A stretch of DNA of 12,325 nt from Rhodoferax sp. (GTDB lineage Bacteria > Pseudomonadota > Gammaproteobacteria > Burkholderiales > Burkholderiaceae): positions 1-12,325 of the forward strand of contig JAQGNA010000466.1 in the NCBI GenBank assembly GCA_028292075.1, in the 5' to 3' direction. Under the pieces are notes generated by a model. That model made no database searches, was not told the origin of the DNA, and saw only the letters and a program-made list of their open reading frames with translations. A program made the translations under genes and the position numbers. Below, piece after piece: positions 1 to 7,853 of the stretch. The first letter of the stretch is position 1. Every line of letters starts with the position of its first letter.

Positions 1-363
1 CGCAACTACTACGCCGCCGTGCCGAAAGAGCTGGTGAACGCCGCGCGCATCGACGGCGCGGGCTTCTGGCGCATCTTCTTCCGCATCATCGTGCCGCTGT
101 CGACGCCCATCGTCATGGTCACGCTGATCTGGCAGTTCACCAACATCTGGAACGACTTCCTGTTCGGCGTGGCCTTCAGCGGCGCCGACAGCAAGCCCAT
201 CACCGTCGGCCTGAACAACATGGTCAACACCAGCAGCAGCGTCAAGAGCTACAACGTCGACATGGCGGCCGCGCTCATCGCCGGCCTGCCGACCATGCTG
301 ATCTACATCCTCGCCGGTCAATATTTCGTCAAGGGACTTACAGCTGGCGCTGTGAAAGGTTAA
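1..363 (+). CDS. Carbohydrate ABC transporter permease, MalG/GtsC type (5' partial)
   Basis: This is the C-terminal 120 residues of an inner-membrane permease subunit that, with a partner permease, forms the channel of a sugar importer. The reading frame is open from base 1, so the true start lies upstream. The visible part begins in the cytoplasmic EAA loop: residues 9-32 carry ELVNAARIDGAG followed by IIVPLSTP, the family signature that docks on the ATPase. Hydrophobic segments follow at about residues 30-50 and 88-112, and the protein ends in GLTAGAVKG, typical of MalG-like permeases. From memory the sequence closely resembles Pseudomonas GtsC (glucose/mannose uptake), so glucose or a related sugar is my best guess for substrate, but this is not proven. 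The stop codon is only 4 bases before the ATPase start, so the two genes are co-transcribed. Confidence 0.93.
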   Translation, partial: RNYYAAVPKELVNAARIDGAGFWRIFFRIIVPLSTPIVMVTLIWQFTNIWNDFLFGVAFSGADSKPITVGLNNMVNTSSSVKSYNVDMAAALIAGLPTMLIYILAGQYFVKGLTAGAVKG

Positions 364-367
364 ACAA

Positions 368-1453
<1,086 letters not shown>

Positions 1454-1459
1454 ACCTGG

Positions 1460-1482
1460 CGCGGCCGAGCCCACCGGCCGCG
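1460..1482. terminator. GC-rich hairpin between convergent ABC and kinase genes
   Basis: CGCGGCCG (1460-1467) and CGGCCGCG (1475-1482) form a perfect 8-bp stem around a 7-base loop. It lies in the 47-bp gap between the stop codons of two convergent genes. The stem is symmetric and could end transcription from both sides. Neither side has a clear U-tract, so it is not a textbook intrinsic terminator. Confidence 0.45.
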
Positions 1483-1500
1483 TGAGCGCCACGGTGTGAA

Positions 1501-2949
1501 TCAGCTGTTGACCAACGCTGCCGCGGGCAGGCTCATGCGCACCCGCAGCCCGCGCGGCGCCACGGCGGTCGCGTCCACCGTGCCGCCGTGCCGCTGCACG
1601 ATGCCTTCCACGATGGCCAGACCGAGGCCGCAGCCGCCCGGCACCTCGCTGGCCCGCCAGAAGCGCTCGAAGGCATGCGGCAGCTCGTCGGGCTGGAGGC
1701 CCGGGCCGTCGTCTTCCACCTCGATTTCCACCCTGTCGCCGGCCTGGCTGTGGCGCGTGCGCAAGGTGACGGTGGCGCCGCGGCCGGCGTACTGCAGGGC
1801 GTTGTCGATCAGGTTGGACAGCGCCTCGCGCAGCAGCAGCCGCTCGCCCGGAACCACCGCGTTGTCTTCGCCTTCGTAACCCAGGTCGATGCCGGCGGCA
1901 ATCGCCCGCGGCGTGCCTTCCCGGGCCACCTCGCGGGCTAGCGCGGCCACGTCCACCGCCGCAAGATTGATGGCGGACTCGGTCCGGGCCAGGGACAGCA
2001 TCTGGTGCACCAGGTGGGCGCTGCGCAGGGCGCCGGCATGCACCTTCAAAAGCCGCTCGCGCAGCGCCTCGGGGTCGGTCTCGCGCAGGGCCAGCTCGGT
2101 TTGGCCAATCAGGCCGGCGAGCGGCGTCCGCAGCTGGTGCGCGGCGTCGCTCAGAAAGCGTTTTTCCTGGCGCACGCTGCGCTGCACCGCGGCCAGCAAC
2201 TGGTTCACCGCCCCGGCCAGCGAATGCACTTCGAGCGGTGCCTGCGTCAGCTCGATGGGCGCGAGCGTGCTGAGCGCACGTCCGGTGCGGTCGCCCAGCG
2301 AAGCCTCCAGCTTTTTCAGCGGCAGCAAGCCACGGCGGATGCCGGCCGTGATCAGCACCGCCAGCAGGCTGCCGGTGAGCAGCAGCGGCAGCAGCATGTC
2401 GGCCACCAGTTCGCGGGCGATGCGGCGTTGCACGGTCAGGCTCTTGGCGATCTGCACCCGCAGGCGCTGCGGCGCATCGGCATCGCCGTAGTTCACCTCC
2501 AGCAGCGCCACGCGCACCGGCTGTCCATCGAGTTCGGCGTTGTAGACGCGCACCTCCCCGGCCGGGAGCGGGTTGGCCAGCGGCGGAGGCGGCGGCATGC
2601 TGCGGTTGCCCAGCACGAACTGGCCCGGCGGCGACGACACCATGTAGCGCACCCGGTCAAGCGGGTCCTGCTCGAGGATGTCCTGCGCGGCCCGCGGAAA
2701 GTCGACCAGCAGGCCCGAGCCCATGGGCTTGACCTGCCGCGCCAGCGAACGCACGGTTTCGGTCAGCGACTGGTCGATGGTGCTCTCGGCATAACTCAGG
2801 GCGATCCGGTAGGCGAGGGCGCCGCCCACCAGCCACAGCAGCACCTGCGGCAGCAGCAGCCAGAGCAGCAGCAGGCGCTTGAGCGACAGGCCGGGCGGCT
2901 GTCCCGATGTCGGCGTGGGCGCATGTCCACGTTCGTTGACCTGGTTCAT
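1501..2949 (-). CDS. Two-component sensor histidine kinase, TctE/QseC-like
   Basis: This 482-residue membrane kinase autophosphorylates on His271 and passes the phosphate to the response regulator encoded just upstream. TM1 is at about 24-48 and TM2 at about 184-203. They flank a periplasmic sensor region of about 135 residues resembling the 2CSK_N type domain of TctE-like kinases, with a proline run at 119-123. A HAMP-like linker leads to the H-box FLSDAAHQLRTPL (265-277). The ATPase domain has the N-box LREALSNLIDNALQYA (373-388), G1 DDGPG (413-417), F-box FERFW (427-431) and G2 GLGLAI (441-446). All catalytic elements are present. The start is fixed because a stop codon lies 9 bases upstream in frame. 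The ribosome-binding site is weak (GAAAG). The gap to the regulator gene is 85 bp, so one operon is likely. The ligand is unknown. Confidence 0.93.
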   Translation of the reverse strand: MNQVNERGHAPTPTSGQPPGLSLKRLLLLWLLLPQVLLWLVGGALAYRIALSYAESTIDQSLTETVRSLARQVKPMGSGLLVDFPRAAQDILEQDPLDRVRYMVSSPPGQFVLGNRSMPPPPPLANPLPAGEVRVYNAELDGQPVRVALLEVNYGDADAPQRLRVQIAKSLTVQRRIARELVADMLLPLLLTGSLLAVLITAGIRRGLLPLKKLEASLGDRTGRALSTLAPIELTQAPLEVHSLAGAVNQLLAAVQRSVRQEKRFLSDAAHQLRTPLAGLIGQTELALRETDPEALRERLLKVHAGALRSAHLVHQMLSLARTESAINLAAVDVAALAREVAREGTPRAIAAGIDLGYEGEDNAVVPGERLLLREALSNLIDNALQYAGRGATVTLRTRHSQAGDRVEIEVEDDGPGLQPDELPHAFERFWRASEVPGGCGLGLAIVEGIVQRHGGTVDATAVAPRGLRVRMSLPAAALVNS

Positions 2950-3034
2950 GGCGTGCTTTCAGCGGACCGGGAAGGAGGCCGCCGCATGCCGGCGCGGTTG
3001 GCTCGGGGTAGCGATAGCGGTAGCGGTCCAGGTT

Positions 3035-3733
3035 TCACTCGAGCAGGTAACCGAGACCGCGCACGTTGCGGATGTTCAGCCCCGAATCGCCCAGCTTGCG
3101 CCGCAGGCGGTGCACATACACCTCGAGCGCGTTGGAGCCCAGGCCGGCACTGCCACCGCCCTCGGCCGGCTGCGCCTGCCAGGCCGTCAGCACATCTTCG
3201 CGGCTGACCACCTGGCCGGTGTTGGCCACCAGCAGCGCCAGCAGCGCCCATTCGCGCTGGGTCAGGTCCAGGGGCTCGTCGCCGAGCCATGCGAGCGGCT
3301 GCACCGGGTCGACCCGCAGGCGCCGGCCGCTCGGCTCGGCCAGTTCGAGCGAACCGCCGAAGGCCGGCAACCGGGAGCGGCGCAACAGCGCCAGCAACCG
3401 GGCCTCGAGCTCGGCCATGCTGAAGGGTTTGGTGAGGTAGTCGTCGGCGCCCGCGGTGAGGCCCTGCACGCGGTCCTCGACGCCATCGCGCGCCGTGAGG
3501 ATCAGCACCGGCAGTGCCAGCAGCCGCCGACGGATCCAGCGCAGCACCTCCATGCCGTCGACCACCGGCAGGCCGAGGTCGAGGATCACGCCATCGAAGC
3601 GCACCGCCTCGAGCTGCGCCTGGGCCAGGGCCCCGTTTGCCGCGGTGGCGACGCTGTGGCCAGCCTGCCCCAGCTGCGCCGCGAGCGCATCGCGCAGCAA
3701 TTCATCATCTTCGACGATCAGCAGGTGGGCCAT
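3035..3733 (-). CDS. OmpR-family response regulator (partner of the 1501-2949 kinase)
   Basis: This 232-residue transcription factor has a receiver domain at 1-118. The acidic pocket is Glu8/Asp9/Asp10, the phosphoacceptor is Asp52 (in LDLGLPVVDG), and the switch residues are Thr80 and Lys102. A winged-helix DNA-binding domain follows at about 128-232 (LTQREWALLALL, then EVYVHRLRRKLG and VRGLGYLLE). I chose the ATG at 3733 because MAHLLIVEDD is the canonical receiver start. The frame stays open for another 500 bases, but that extension overlaps the divergent glycosyltransferase and has no family support. An Ala/Gly/Ser-rich stretch at 187-199 lengthens the loop before the recognition helix. 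No Shine-Dalgarno sequence precedes the start. It resembles TctD/QseB regulators. Its target genes are unknown; the neighbouring sugar transporter is one candidate. Confidence 0.93.
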   Translation of the reverse strand: MAHLLIVEDDELLRDALAAQLGQAGHSVATAANGALAQAQLEAVRFDGVILDLGLPVVDGMEVLRWIRRRLLALPVLILTARDGVEDRVQGLTAGADDYLTKPFSMAELEARLLALLRRSRLPAFGGSLELAEPSGRRLRVDPVQPLAWLGDEPLDLTQREWALLALLVANTGQVVSREDVLTAWQAQPAEGGGSAGLGSNALEVYVHRLRRKLGDSGLNIRNVRGLGYLLE

Positions 3734-3804
3734 GGGCCGAGCATACCGCGACACGTTTGGCACGACATCGCGCGCCCTTTGCGAAAGCCGCTCCAAGGGC
3801 CGGT

Positions 3805-3813
3805 TGCTATAGT
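3805..3813 (+). promoter_or_regulatory. Extended -10 promoter for the glycosyltransferase
   Basis: TG-C-TATAGT matches the extended -10 pattern TGnTATAAT with one mismatch. No good -35 lies at the usual spacing, which extended -10 promoters tolerate. Transcription would begin near 3819-3821, right at the first of two overlapping hairpins. This also argues against the in-frame TTG at 3813 as a start codon. The call is by eye only. Confidence 0.4.
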
Positions 3814-3819
3814 TGCCCC

Positions 3820-3854
3820 GCCCGGCATTCCGGCCGGGCTTCCACGGAATGCCG
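3820..3854 (+). promoter_or_regulatory. Two overlapping, mutually exclusive hairpins in the glycosyltransferase leader
   Basis: Hairpin A pairs GCCCGGC (3820-3826) with GCCGGGC (3833-3839), a perfect 7-bp stem with a 6-base loop. Hairpin B pairs CGGCATTCC (3823-3831) with GGAATGCCG (3846-3854), a perfect 9-bp stem with a 14-base loop. They share bases 3823-3839 and cannot form together. If the predicted promoter is right, they sit at the very 5' end of the mRNA. As DNA, the same symmetry could instead be a protein-binding site between the divergent genes. Confidence 0.4.
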
Positions 3855-3902
3855 CAGCGCGTTTCGACCGCTGTCGTTTCAGCATCAACCTCCCCCCATT
3901 CC

Positions 3903-5009
3903 ATGAACCTGCCCGAGCCAACGGTCTCGACCACGCGAGCCAGTTTGCAAGCGAGTGTGGATGCGAGTGTCGTCTCCAGCCCGATCGCTAGCCCCACCCC
4001 CAGGCCTCCGGTGCTGGTCAGCATCCTCAACTGGAACGGCCTGGCGGACACGCTCGTTTGCCTCGCTTCATTGCGTTCAGATGGCGAGGCGCAGTTCGAC
4101 ACCGTGGTCATCGACAACGGCTCCACGGTGGACGAAAGTGTCGAGATCGGCCGCTTGTTCCCGCGGGTCGAATGCATCCGCCTCGCCGACAACAAAGGGT
4201 TCGCCGGCGGCCAGAACCACGGCATGGCGCTGGCCATGGAGCGCGGCTACGAGGCGGTGCTTCTGCTCAACAACGACTGCGAGATGTCATCAGCTGATGT
4301 CGATGCCCTGTGGCATAGCCTGCAGGCCGATGCCACCCTGGCGGCGGTGTCTCCGCTCATCTACTGGTTGCACGACCGGCAGCGGCCGCAGATGGTGGGC
4401 GGATGGATCGACTGGGCGGAACACACGGCCCGCCGCCCATCGCTGCCGGGTGTCGCCAAGCCGGCCGGTGCGCCAACCCTTTTGAACGGCACGGCGCTGT
4501 TGCTGCGATGTGCGTCGCTCGAGAAGATCGGCCTGCTCGACGAAGGCTACTTCGCTTACTACGAGGACAACGACCTCAGCGCGCGCCTGGCGGTGCATGG
4601 CATGGGCGCCGCCTATTGCCCTAACTCCATGGCGTACCACCACCAGCGGCCCGCCGACCAGTACAGCGCCTTCGCCCTCTACCTGAGCGCCCGCAACGCC
4701 TGGACCTTCTGGCGCCGGCACACGCCGGCGGAACACCGCAAGTCGCTGTTTCGCCATGTGCTCGCGCAGAACCTGATGGAGATCACCCTGCTCAAGCGGG
4801 CGGGTGAAACAGCCAAGTGCCATGCGGTCGTGGCGGGTTTTTGGGACGCGCAACGCCACCGCACCGGCGTACCGCCCAAGGCCTTTCGCAGCCCCTTTCT
4901 GCTGCGATGGGCCATGGTGGCGGCGCCCTATCTGCTGTACCAGCTGGTGCGCAGCCCGGGGGACCTGGTCCGCGCCAAGTGGGGTGCGCTGGCGGCGCGG
5001 GTGAGGTGA
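3903..5009 (+). CDS. Family 2 glycosyltransferase, rhamnosyltransferase-like
   Basis: This 368-residue enzyme (counted from the ATG at 3903) transfers a sugar from a nucleotide-sugar donor to a surface glycan or other acceptor. The GT-A fold begins at about 36 with VLVSILNWNG. It continues with the donor-binding VVIDNGSTVDES (68-79), NKGFAGGQNHG (97-107), the metal/donor motif LLNNDCE (121-127), and the acceptor-side NGTALLLR (195-202) with DEGYFAYYEDNDLS (213-226). This pattern is typical of WcaA/RfbF-like enzymes. A hydrophobic stretch at 332-350 may be membrane-associated. The first 35 residues are low-complexity. ATGs at 3849 and 3903 are both possible and neither has a clear Shine-Dalgarno sequence. 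I prefer 3903 because it lies clear of the hairpins and close to the domain. No other glycan genes are nearby, so the product is unknown. Confidence 0.88.
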   Translation: MNLPEPTVSTTRASLQASVDASVVSSPIASPTPRPPVLVSILNWNGLADTLVCLASLRSDGEAQFDTVVIDNGSTVDESVEIGRLFPRVECIRLADNKGFAGGQNHGMALAMERGYEAVLLLNNDCEMSSADVDALWHSLQADATLAAVSPLIYWLHDRQRPQMVGGWIDWAEHTARRPSLPGVAKPAGAPTLLNGTALLLRCASLEKIGLLDEGYFAYYEDNDLSARLAVHGMGAAYCPNSMAYHHQRPADQYSAFALYLSARNAWTFWRRHTPAEHRKSLFRHVLAQNLMEITLLKRAGETAKCHAVVAGFWDAQRHRTGVPPKAFRSPFLLRWAMVAAPYLLYQLVRSPGDLVRAKWGALAARVR

Positions 5010-5019
5010 AGTTAAGGCG

Positions 5020-5036
5020 GCAGGGTAAGGCCCTGC
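5020..5036. terminator. Possible bidirectional terminator hairpin between convergent genes
   Basis: GCAGGG (5020-5025) and CCCTGC (5031-5036) form a 6-bp stem with a 5-base loop, in the 48-bp gap between the stop codons of the glycosyltransferase and the lipoprotein gene. Only short T-rich runs flank it (GTTT on one strand, TTAACTT on the other). Position supports a terminator role, but the structure is weak. Confidence 0.35.
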
Positions 5037-5057
5037 AGCGTTTCATCTCACGAATCC

Positions 5058-6785
5058 TCATTCGTCCAGCGTCACCTGGAAGCTGCTGATGGCCGGAAAG
5101 GTCTGGACCGATGCGCCCATGCCCGCGAGTGGCAGGCTGGTGCGTTCGCGCAGCGTCACCGTGCGGCCGTCCGTGGCGGTGACGGTCATGGCGGTGCGAA
5201 GGTTGTAGCCGGCGCGAGGCACGTTGATGGTGATCACGTCGTTGTAGTCTGGCGCGCCCGATGCGGTGGTCTGGGTCCGGGTGACCGCGCCAGTGGTTGC
5301 GTTCACGGCGGCGATGATGGCCTTGTTGCTGATGTCGAGCGAAGTGGTGAGCCACTGGTCGTTGAGGCGGATGCTCCAGCCGGAAGGGTTCACCGTGCCT
5401 ACCGCCGGCAACGTCAGGGTGCGCTTCTTGGTCCACACCGTCAGGCTGCCGCCGCCGCCGAGCGTCAGCAACATCAGGTCGCCGCTGCCCGAGCGGTAGG
5501 CGAAAGCGCGTTCCGTCCAGGTGTTGGTGCCGGTGCCATTCCAGTCGAAGCCACCGGCACTGTTGGTCACCAGGTTGATCGTGGTGGTGCTGACGGCGCA
5601 GGTGTCGGTCGCCGTGCCGCCGGTGCAGTCGTTCAGGTTGGTGAAGGCGCCCCCACTGCTGACGTCGGCCGTCAGGGCATGCGGCACATAGGCGGTGCCA
5701 GCGCCGTTCTTCTCGAAGCCGAGCGCATTCCAGCTGCCTGCCAGCTCGGACACCGCGATGGTCTGCTTGGGGATCAGCAGCGTCAGCCCGGTCTTGCCAG
5801 CCTCGGTGTTCACACCCATGAGGATGCCTGCCCGAGACACCACGAATTGATCGCCGCCGATGGTATACCGGCAGTTGCCATTGGCCACCAGCGTGCCGCC
5901 CCCGGTTGGATCGGTCGGATCGGTGAAGGTCAGGTTGGCGGCGTTGAACGACACCATCCCCAGCTGATCGGCCAGCGTCGCGCCTTTTTGCGGACTGAAG
6001 AAGACATAGTCGCCGGTGCGCAGGGCCGTGCAGTTGTTGGCGGCAGTCTTGAGGAGCAGGTTGGCGGGAAGCCGCGGCGTGTGGTCGACGACCGTCGTGC
6101 CCGGTGCCGTGGCGGCGGGCGAGGTGGCGGCCACGGTGGTGCTGAGTTCGGCCAGGGTCGTGCCGGTCGAGGCGAGCTGATTCTGGACCGCATCCAGCAC
6201 ACCGTCGTATCCGCTGTGGCTGCCGGCCGTGATGGGGCCCGCCACCAGGTCGGTCACGCCAGCGGTGTTGATGCCGGCCTGCGTCAGCGTGTTCAACACC
6301 GAGGTCTGGGCGGTGGCCACGTTGGCGGCGGTCACGGACGAGGCTGTGCCGGCACTGAAATTGTTGAAGAAGGTGGCCGGGTCGCCACCGGTGAGACTGG
6401 CCACCACGAGTTGGGTCAGCGGCGTGATGTTGGCGGTCTGGGTGTTGCCCCCCGTCGGCGTGGCTGTGGTGACGGAATACAGCGCCGTCTTGCCGTCGGC
6501 GCTCGCCGCGCGCAATGCGCAGGGCAGCGTCACGCTGGCGATGTCTTTGGTATAGGTGCCGGTGGCAGAGGTGGTCGTGCTGCCGTTGCCGCTGACACAG
6601 CTGATGCTCACGGCGGCATTGGCCATGGCCGCGCCGGTCGCCGCGGTTCCCTTGAACGTGGTCACGGTCGGTGCGGCCACGACAGGCGCGGGATCACCAC
6701 CGCCTCCACCACCGCCGCAGGCGGACAGGCCCAGAAGAAGAATGCTTCCCGCGATACGAGGGAGTGACGGGTTGTTGTTTCTCAT
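5058..6785 (-). CDS. Secreted lipoprotein of unknown function
   Basis: This 575-residue protein starts with a lipoprotein signal peptide: a basic N-terminus, a hydrophobic core, and lipobox LSAC with the lipidated Cys at 23. A run of seven glycines follows (24-30), a flexible tether common in Burkholderiales lipoproteins. Residues about 40-130 look like a small beta-sandwich (FKGTAATGAAMANAAVSISC, then ITPLTQLVV). The remainder is Thr/Ser/Gly/Ala-rich with beta character and no catalytic motif that I recognise. Outside the lipobox there are six cysteines, which fall into neighbouring pairs (63/89, 252/305, 387/396) and suggest disulfides in the periplasm or outside the cell. I chose the ATG at 6785 because GAGG lies 6 bases upstream; the ATG at 6797 has no such site. 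A tandem 8-9-bp repeat (5908-5924) encodes TDPTDPT. The gene is divergent from a LuxR-type regulator. Its role is unknown. Confidence 0.85.
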   Translation of the reverse strand: MRNNNPSLPRIAGSILLLGLSACGGGGGGGDPAPVVAAPTVTTFKGTAATGAAMANAAVSISCVSGNGSTTTSATGTYTKDIASVTLPCALRAASADGKTALYSVTTATPTGGNTQTANITPLTQLVVASLTGGDPATFFNNFSAGTASSVTAANVATAQTSVLNTLTQAGINTAGVTDLVAGPITAGSHSGYDGVLDAVQNQLASTGTTLAELSTTVAATSPAATAPGTTVVDHTPRLPANLLLKTAANNCTALRTGDYVFFSPQKGATLADQLGMVSFNAANLTFTDPTDPTGGGTLVANGNCRYTIGGDQFVVSRAGILMGVNTEAGKTGLTLLIPKQTIAVSELAGSWNALGFEKNGAGTAYVPHALTADVSSGGAFTNLNDCTGGTATDTCAVSTTTINLVTNSAGGFDWNGTGTNTWTERAFAYRSGSGDLMLLTLGGGGSLTVWTKKRTLTLPAVGTVNPSGWSIRLNDQWLTTSLDISNKAIIAAVNATTGAVTRTQTTASGAPDYNDVITINVPRAGYNLRTAMTVTATDGRTVTLRERTSLPLAGMGASVQTFPAISSFQVTLDE

Positions 6786-6805
6786 GGAATGCCTCATTCA
6801 AACGA

Positions 6806-6834
6806 TTGATGAACTCCGACTTGCGAAGGGTCAA
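6806..6834 (-). promoter_or_regulatory. Tentative sigma-70 promoter for the lipoprotein gene
   Basis: Read on the minus strand, TTGACC (6834-6829) is a five-of-six -35 match, followed 17 bases later by CATCAA (6811-6806), a poor -10. Transcription would start near 6797, leaving a short leader containing the GAGG ribosome-binding site. Spacing is ideal but the -10 is weak. Confidence 0.3.
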
Positions 6835-6853
6835 TGGCATTCTTTTGAAGTCC

Positions 6854-6881
6854 GCAAATTGCAACAATAGTGCAAATGCAC
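6854..6881. promoter_or_regulatory. Paired GCAAAT palindromes in the lipoprotein/LuxR intergenic region
   Basis: GCAAATTGC (6854-6862) and GTGCAAATGCAC (6870-6881) are both inverted repeats sharing the element GCAAAT, with starts of that element 18 bases apart. TTGCA (6860-6864) and TGCAA (6871-6875) add a further symmetric pair. They lie in the most AT-rich part of the divergent spacer, upstream of the tentative lipoprotein promoter. Candidate binding sites for the neighbouring LuxR-type protein or another regulator; inferred from symmetry and position alone. Confidence 0.35.
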
Positions 6882-6929
6882 CAGCGGTCGTTCATTCGGT
6901 GGATGTCATCTTGAACGACCCTTGCCCGG

Positions 6930-6953
6930 GTTCGCCGGTTCGCCGGTTCCCCG
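6930..6953 (+). repeat. Short tandem repeat, three 8-bp units
   Basis: GTTCGCCG occurs twice in tandem (6930-6937, 6938-6945) and is followed by a third copy with one change, GTTCCCCG (6946-6953). It lies in the leader of the LuxR-type gene, about 40 bases before its start codon. It may be a slippage product with no function. Confidence 0.6.
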
Positions 6954-6990
6954 CTCGCGCCTGCGCATGTCCAGCGGAAAGGATGACACC

Positions 6991-7803
6991 ATGGCCACTG
7001 TCTCCGTCGCCCGATTGAACATTGACGAAGCGATTTTCAGCCTCTACGCGCTCGCCCAGGAGCTGCATGTCGCGGTGTTCCAGGAGGTTGCGTTGGGCAT
7101 GCTTCAGCGGATCTCATCAGTTGGTGAACAGCCCGGTGCGATGTCGACCGATGACCGCCTCCCCTTGGCGCCCCTCGTGGTGTTTCTGGAACGCCACCGA
7201 AAGGACATGGGGTTCAACGCGCAGCCTGTCGAGACCCGGTCCCGGGGCTGTGTGCACGCCGACGCCGACGCGCAAGGTGGCGCCCAGACGTCGAAGGGCT
7301 GGTTGATCCGCCACGTCATGCAGGCGCTGGCGCTCAACCGAGCCATGCACCTGCAGCGTGTCGCCGGTGCGGCTCAGACCCTCTCGCACTGCGGCTGGGC
7401 CATTGCCGATGCGGCTGGACAGCTCTATCACGCCGATGCCACCTTCCATGCGCTTGCGCGAGACGAATGGACCGGCTGGGCCGGGCGCAGTCTGCCAATC
7501 AGCCTGCTGGGCAAGCTGCGCGAGGGTATGGAGACGTTCAATGGCAGCGCCACGGTCATTCGCGTGTACCTCGACGGCGGCCTGCTCTTCATGCGAGCGC
7601 GGGCTCGCTGTCGGTTCGACCACCTGACTGCGCGCGAGCGCGCCATCGCACAGCGCATCGCCTGTGGCGAAACCCACAAGGAAATCGCACAAGCCTTCGA
7701 GCGTTCCCCAGCCACCATCCGCAATCAGATCCAGACCATCTACGACAAACTGCAGGTCACCAGCATCGCCACGCTGATCGAGGCCTTGCGCCAGGGAGAG
7801 TGA
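6991..7803 (+). CDS. LuxR-family HTH transcriptional regulator
   Basis: This is a 270-residue DNA-binding protein. The C-terminal LuxR/GerE helix-turn-helix spans about 209-268: LTARERAIAQRIACGETHKE, then IAQAFERSPATIRNQIQTIYDKL, including the conserved TARE start and the recognition-helix pattern. The region at about 130-200 (WAIADAAGQLYHADATFHAL and on) has a PAS-like look and may sense a ligand. The first 125 residues match no domain I recognise; there is no receiver domain and no clear acyl-homoserine-lactone pocket. I chose the ATG at 6991 because AAAGGA lies 7 bases upstream. Upstream in-frame starts (ATG at 6967, TTG at 6922) lack such a site and add only low-complexity sequence. The gene is divergent from the lipoprotein gene, which is its most obvious candidate target, and lies 50 bp before the phosphatase gene. 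Confidence 0.87.
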   Translation: MATVSVARLNIDEAIFSLYALAQELHVAVFQEVALGMLQRISSVGEQPGAMSTDDRLPLAPLVVFLERHRKDMGFNAQPVETRSRGCVHADADAQGGAQTSKGWLIRHVMQALALNRAMHLQRVAGAAQTLSHCGWAIADAAGQLYHADATFHALARDEWTGWAGRSLPISLLGKLREGMETFNGSATVIRVYLDGGLLFMRARARCRFDHLTARERAIAQRIACGETHKEIAQAFERSPATIRNQIQTIYDKLQVTSIATLIEALRQGE

Positions 7804-7853
7804 AGCGTTCCTGTCCAGCGGTGGTTACCATCGACCGCATCTGAAAGGGACCT

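Noticed and set aside
2005..3207. Plus-strand open frame across the kinase and regulator genes
   Set aside because: Gln/Arg/His-rich shadow of the kinase; it crosses two real genes and has no family support.
3813..3902. TTG start at 3813 for the glycosyltransferase
   Set aside because: It overlaps the predicted -10 element, lacks a ribosome-binding site, and adds 30 residues that are not part of the enzyme fold.
3734..4237. N-terminal extension of the response regulator
   Set aside because: The receiver domain starts at the 3733 ATG, and the extension would run through the divergent glycosyltransferase gene.
5679..6767. Plus-strand Gly/Arg/His-rich open frame opposite the lipoprotein
   Set aside because: Composition follows from the Thr/Ala/Gly codons of the real gene; the minus-strand frame has a signal peptide, lipobox and ribosome-binding site.
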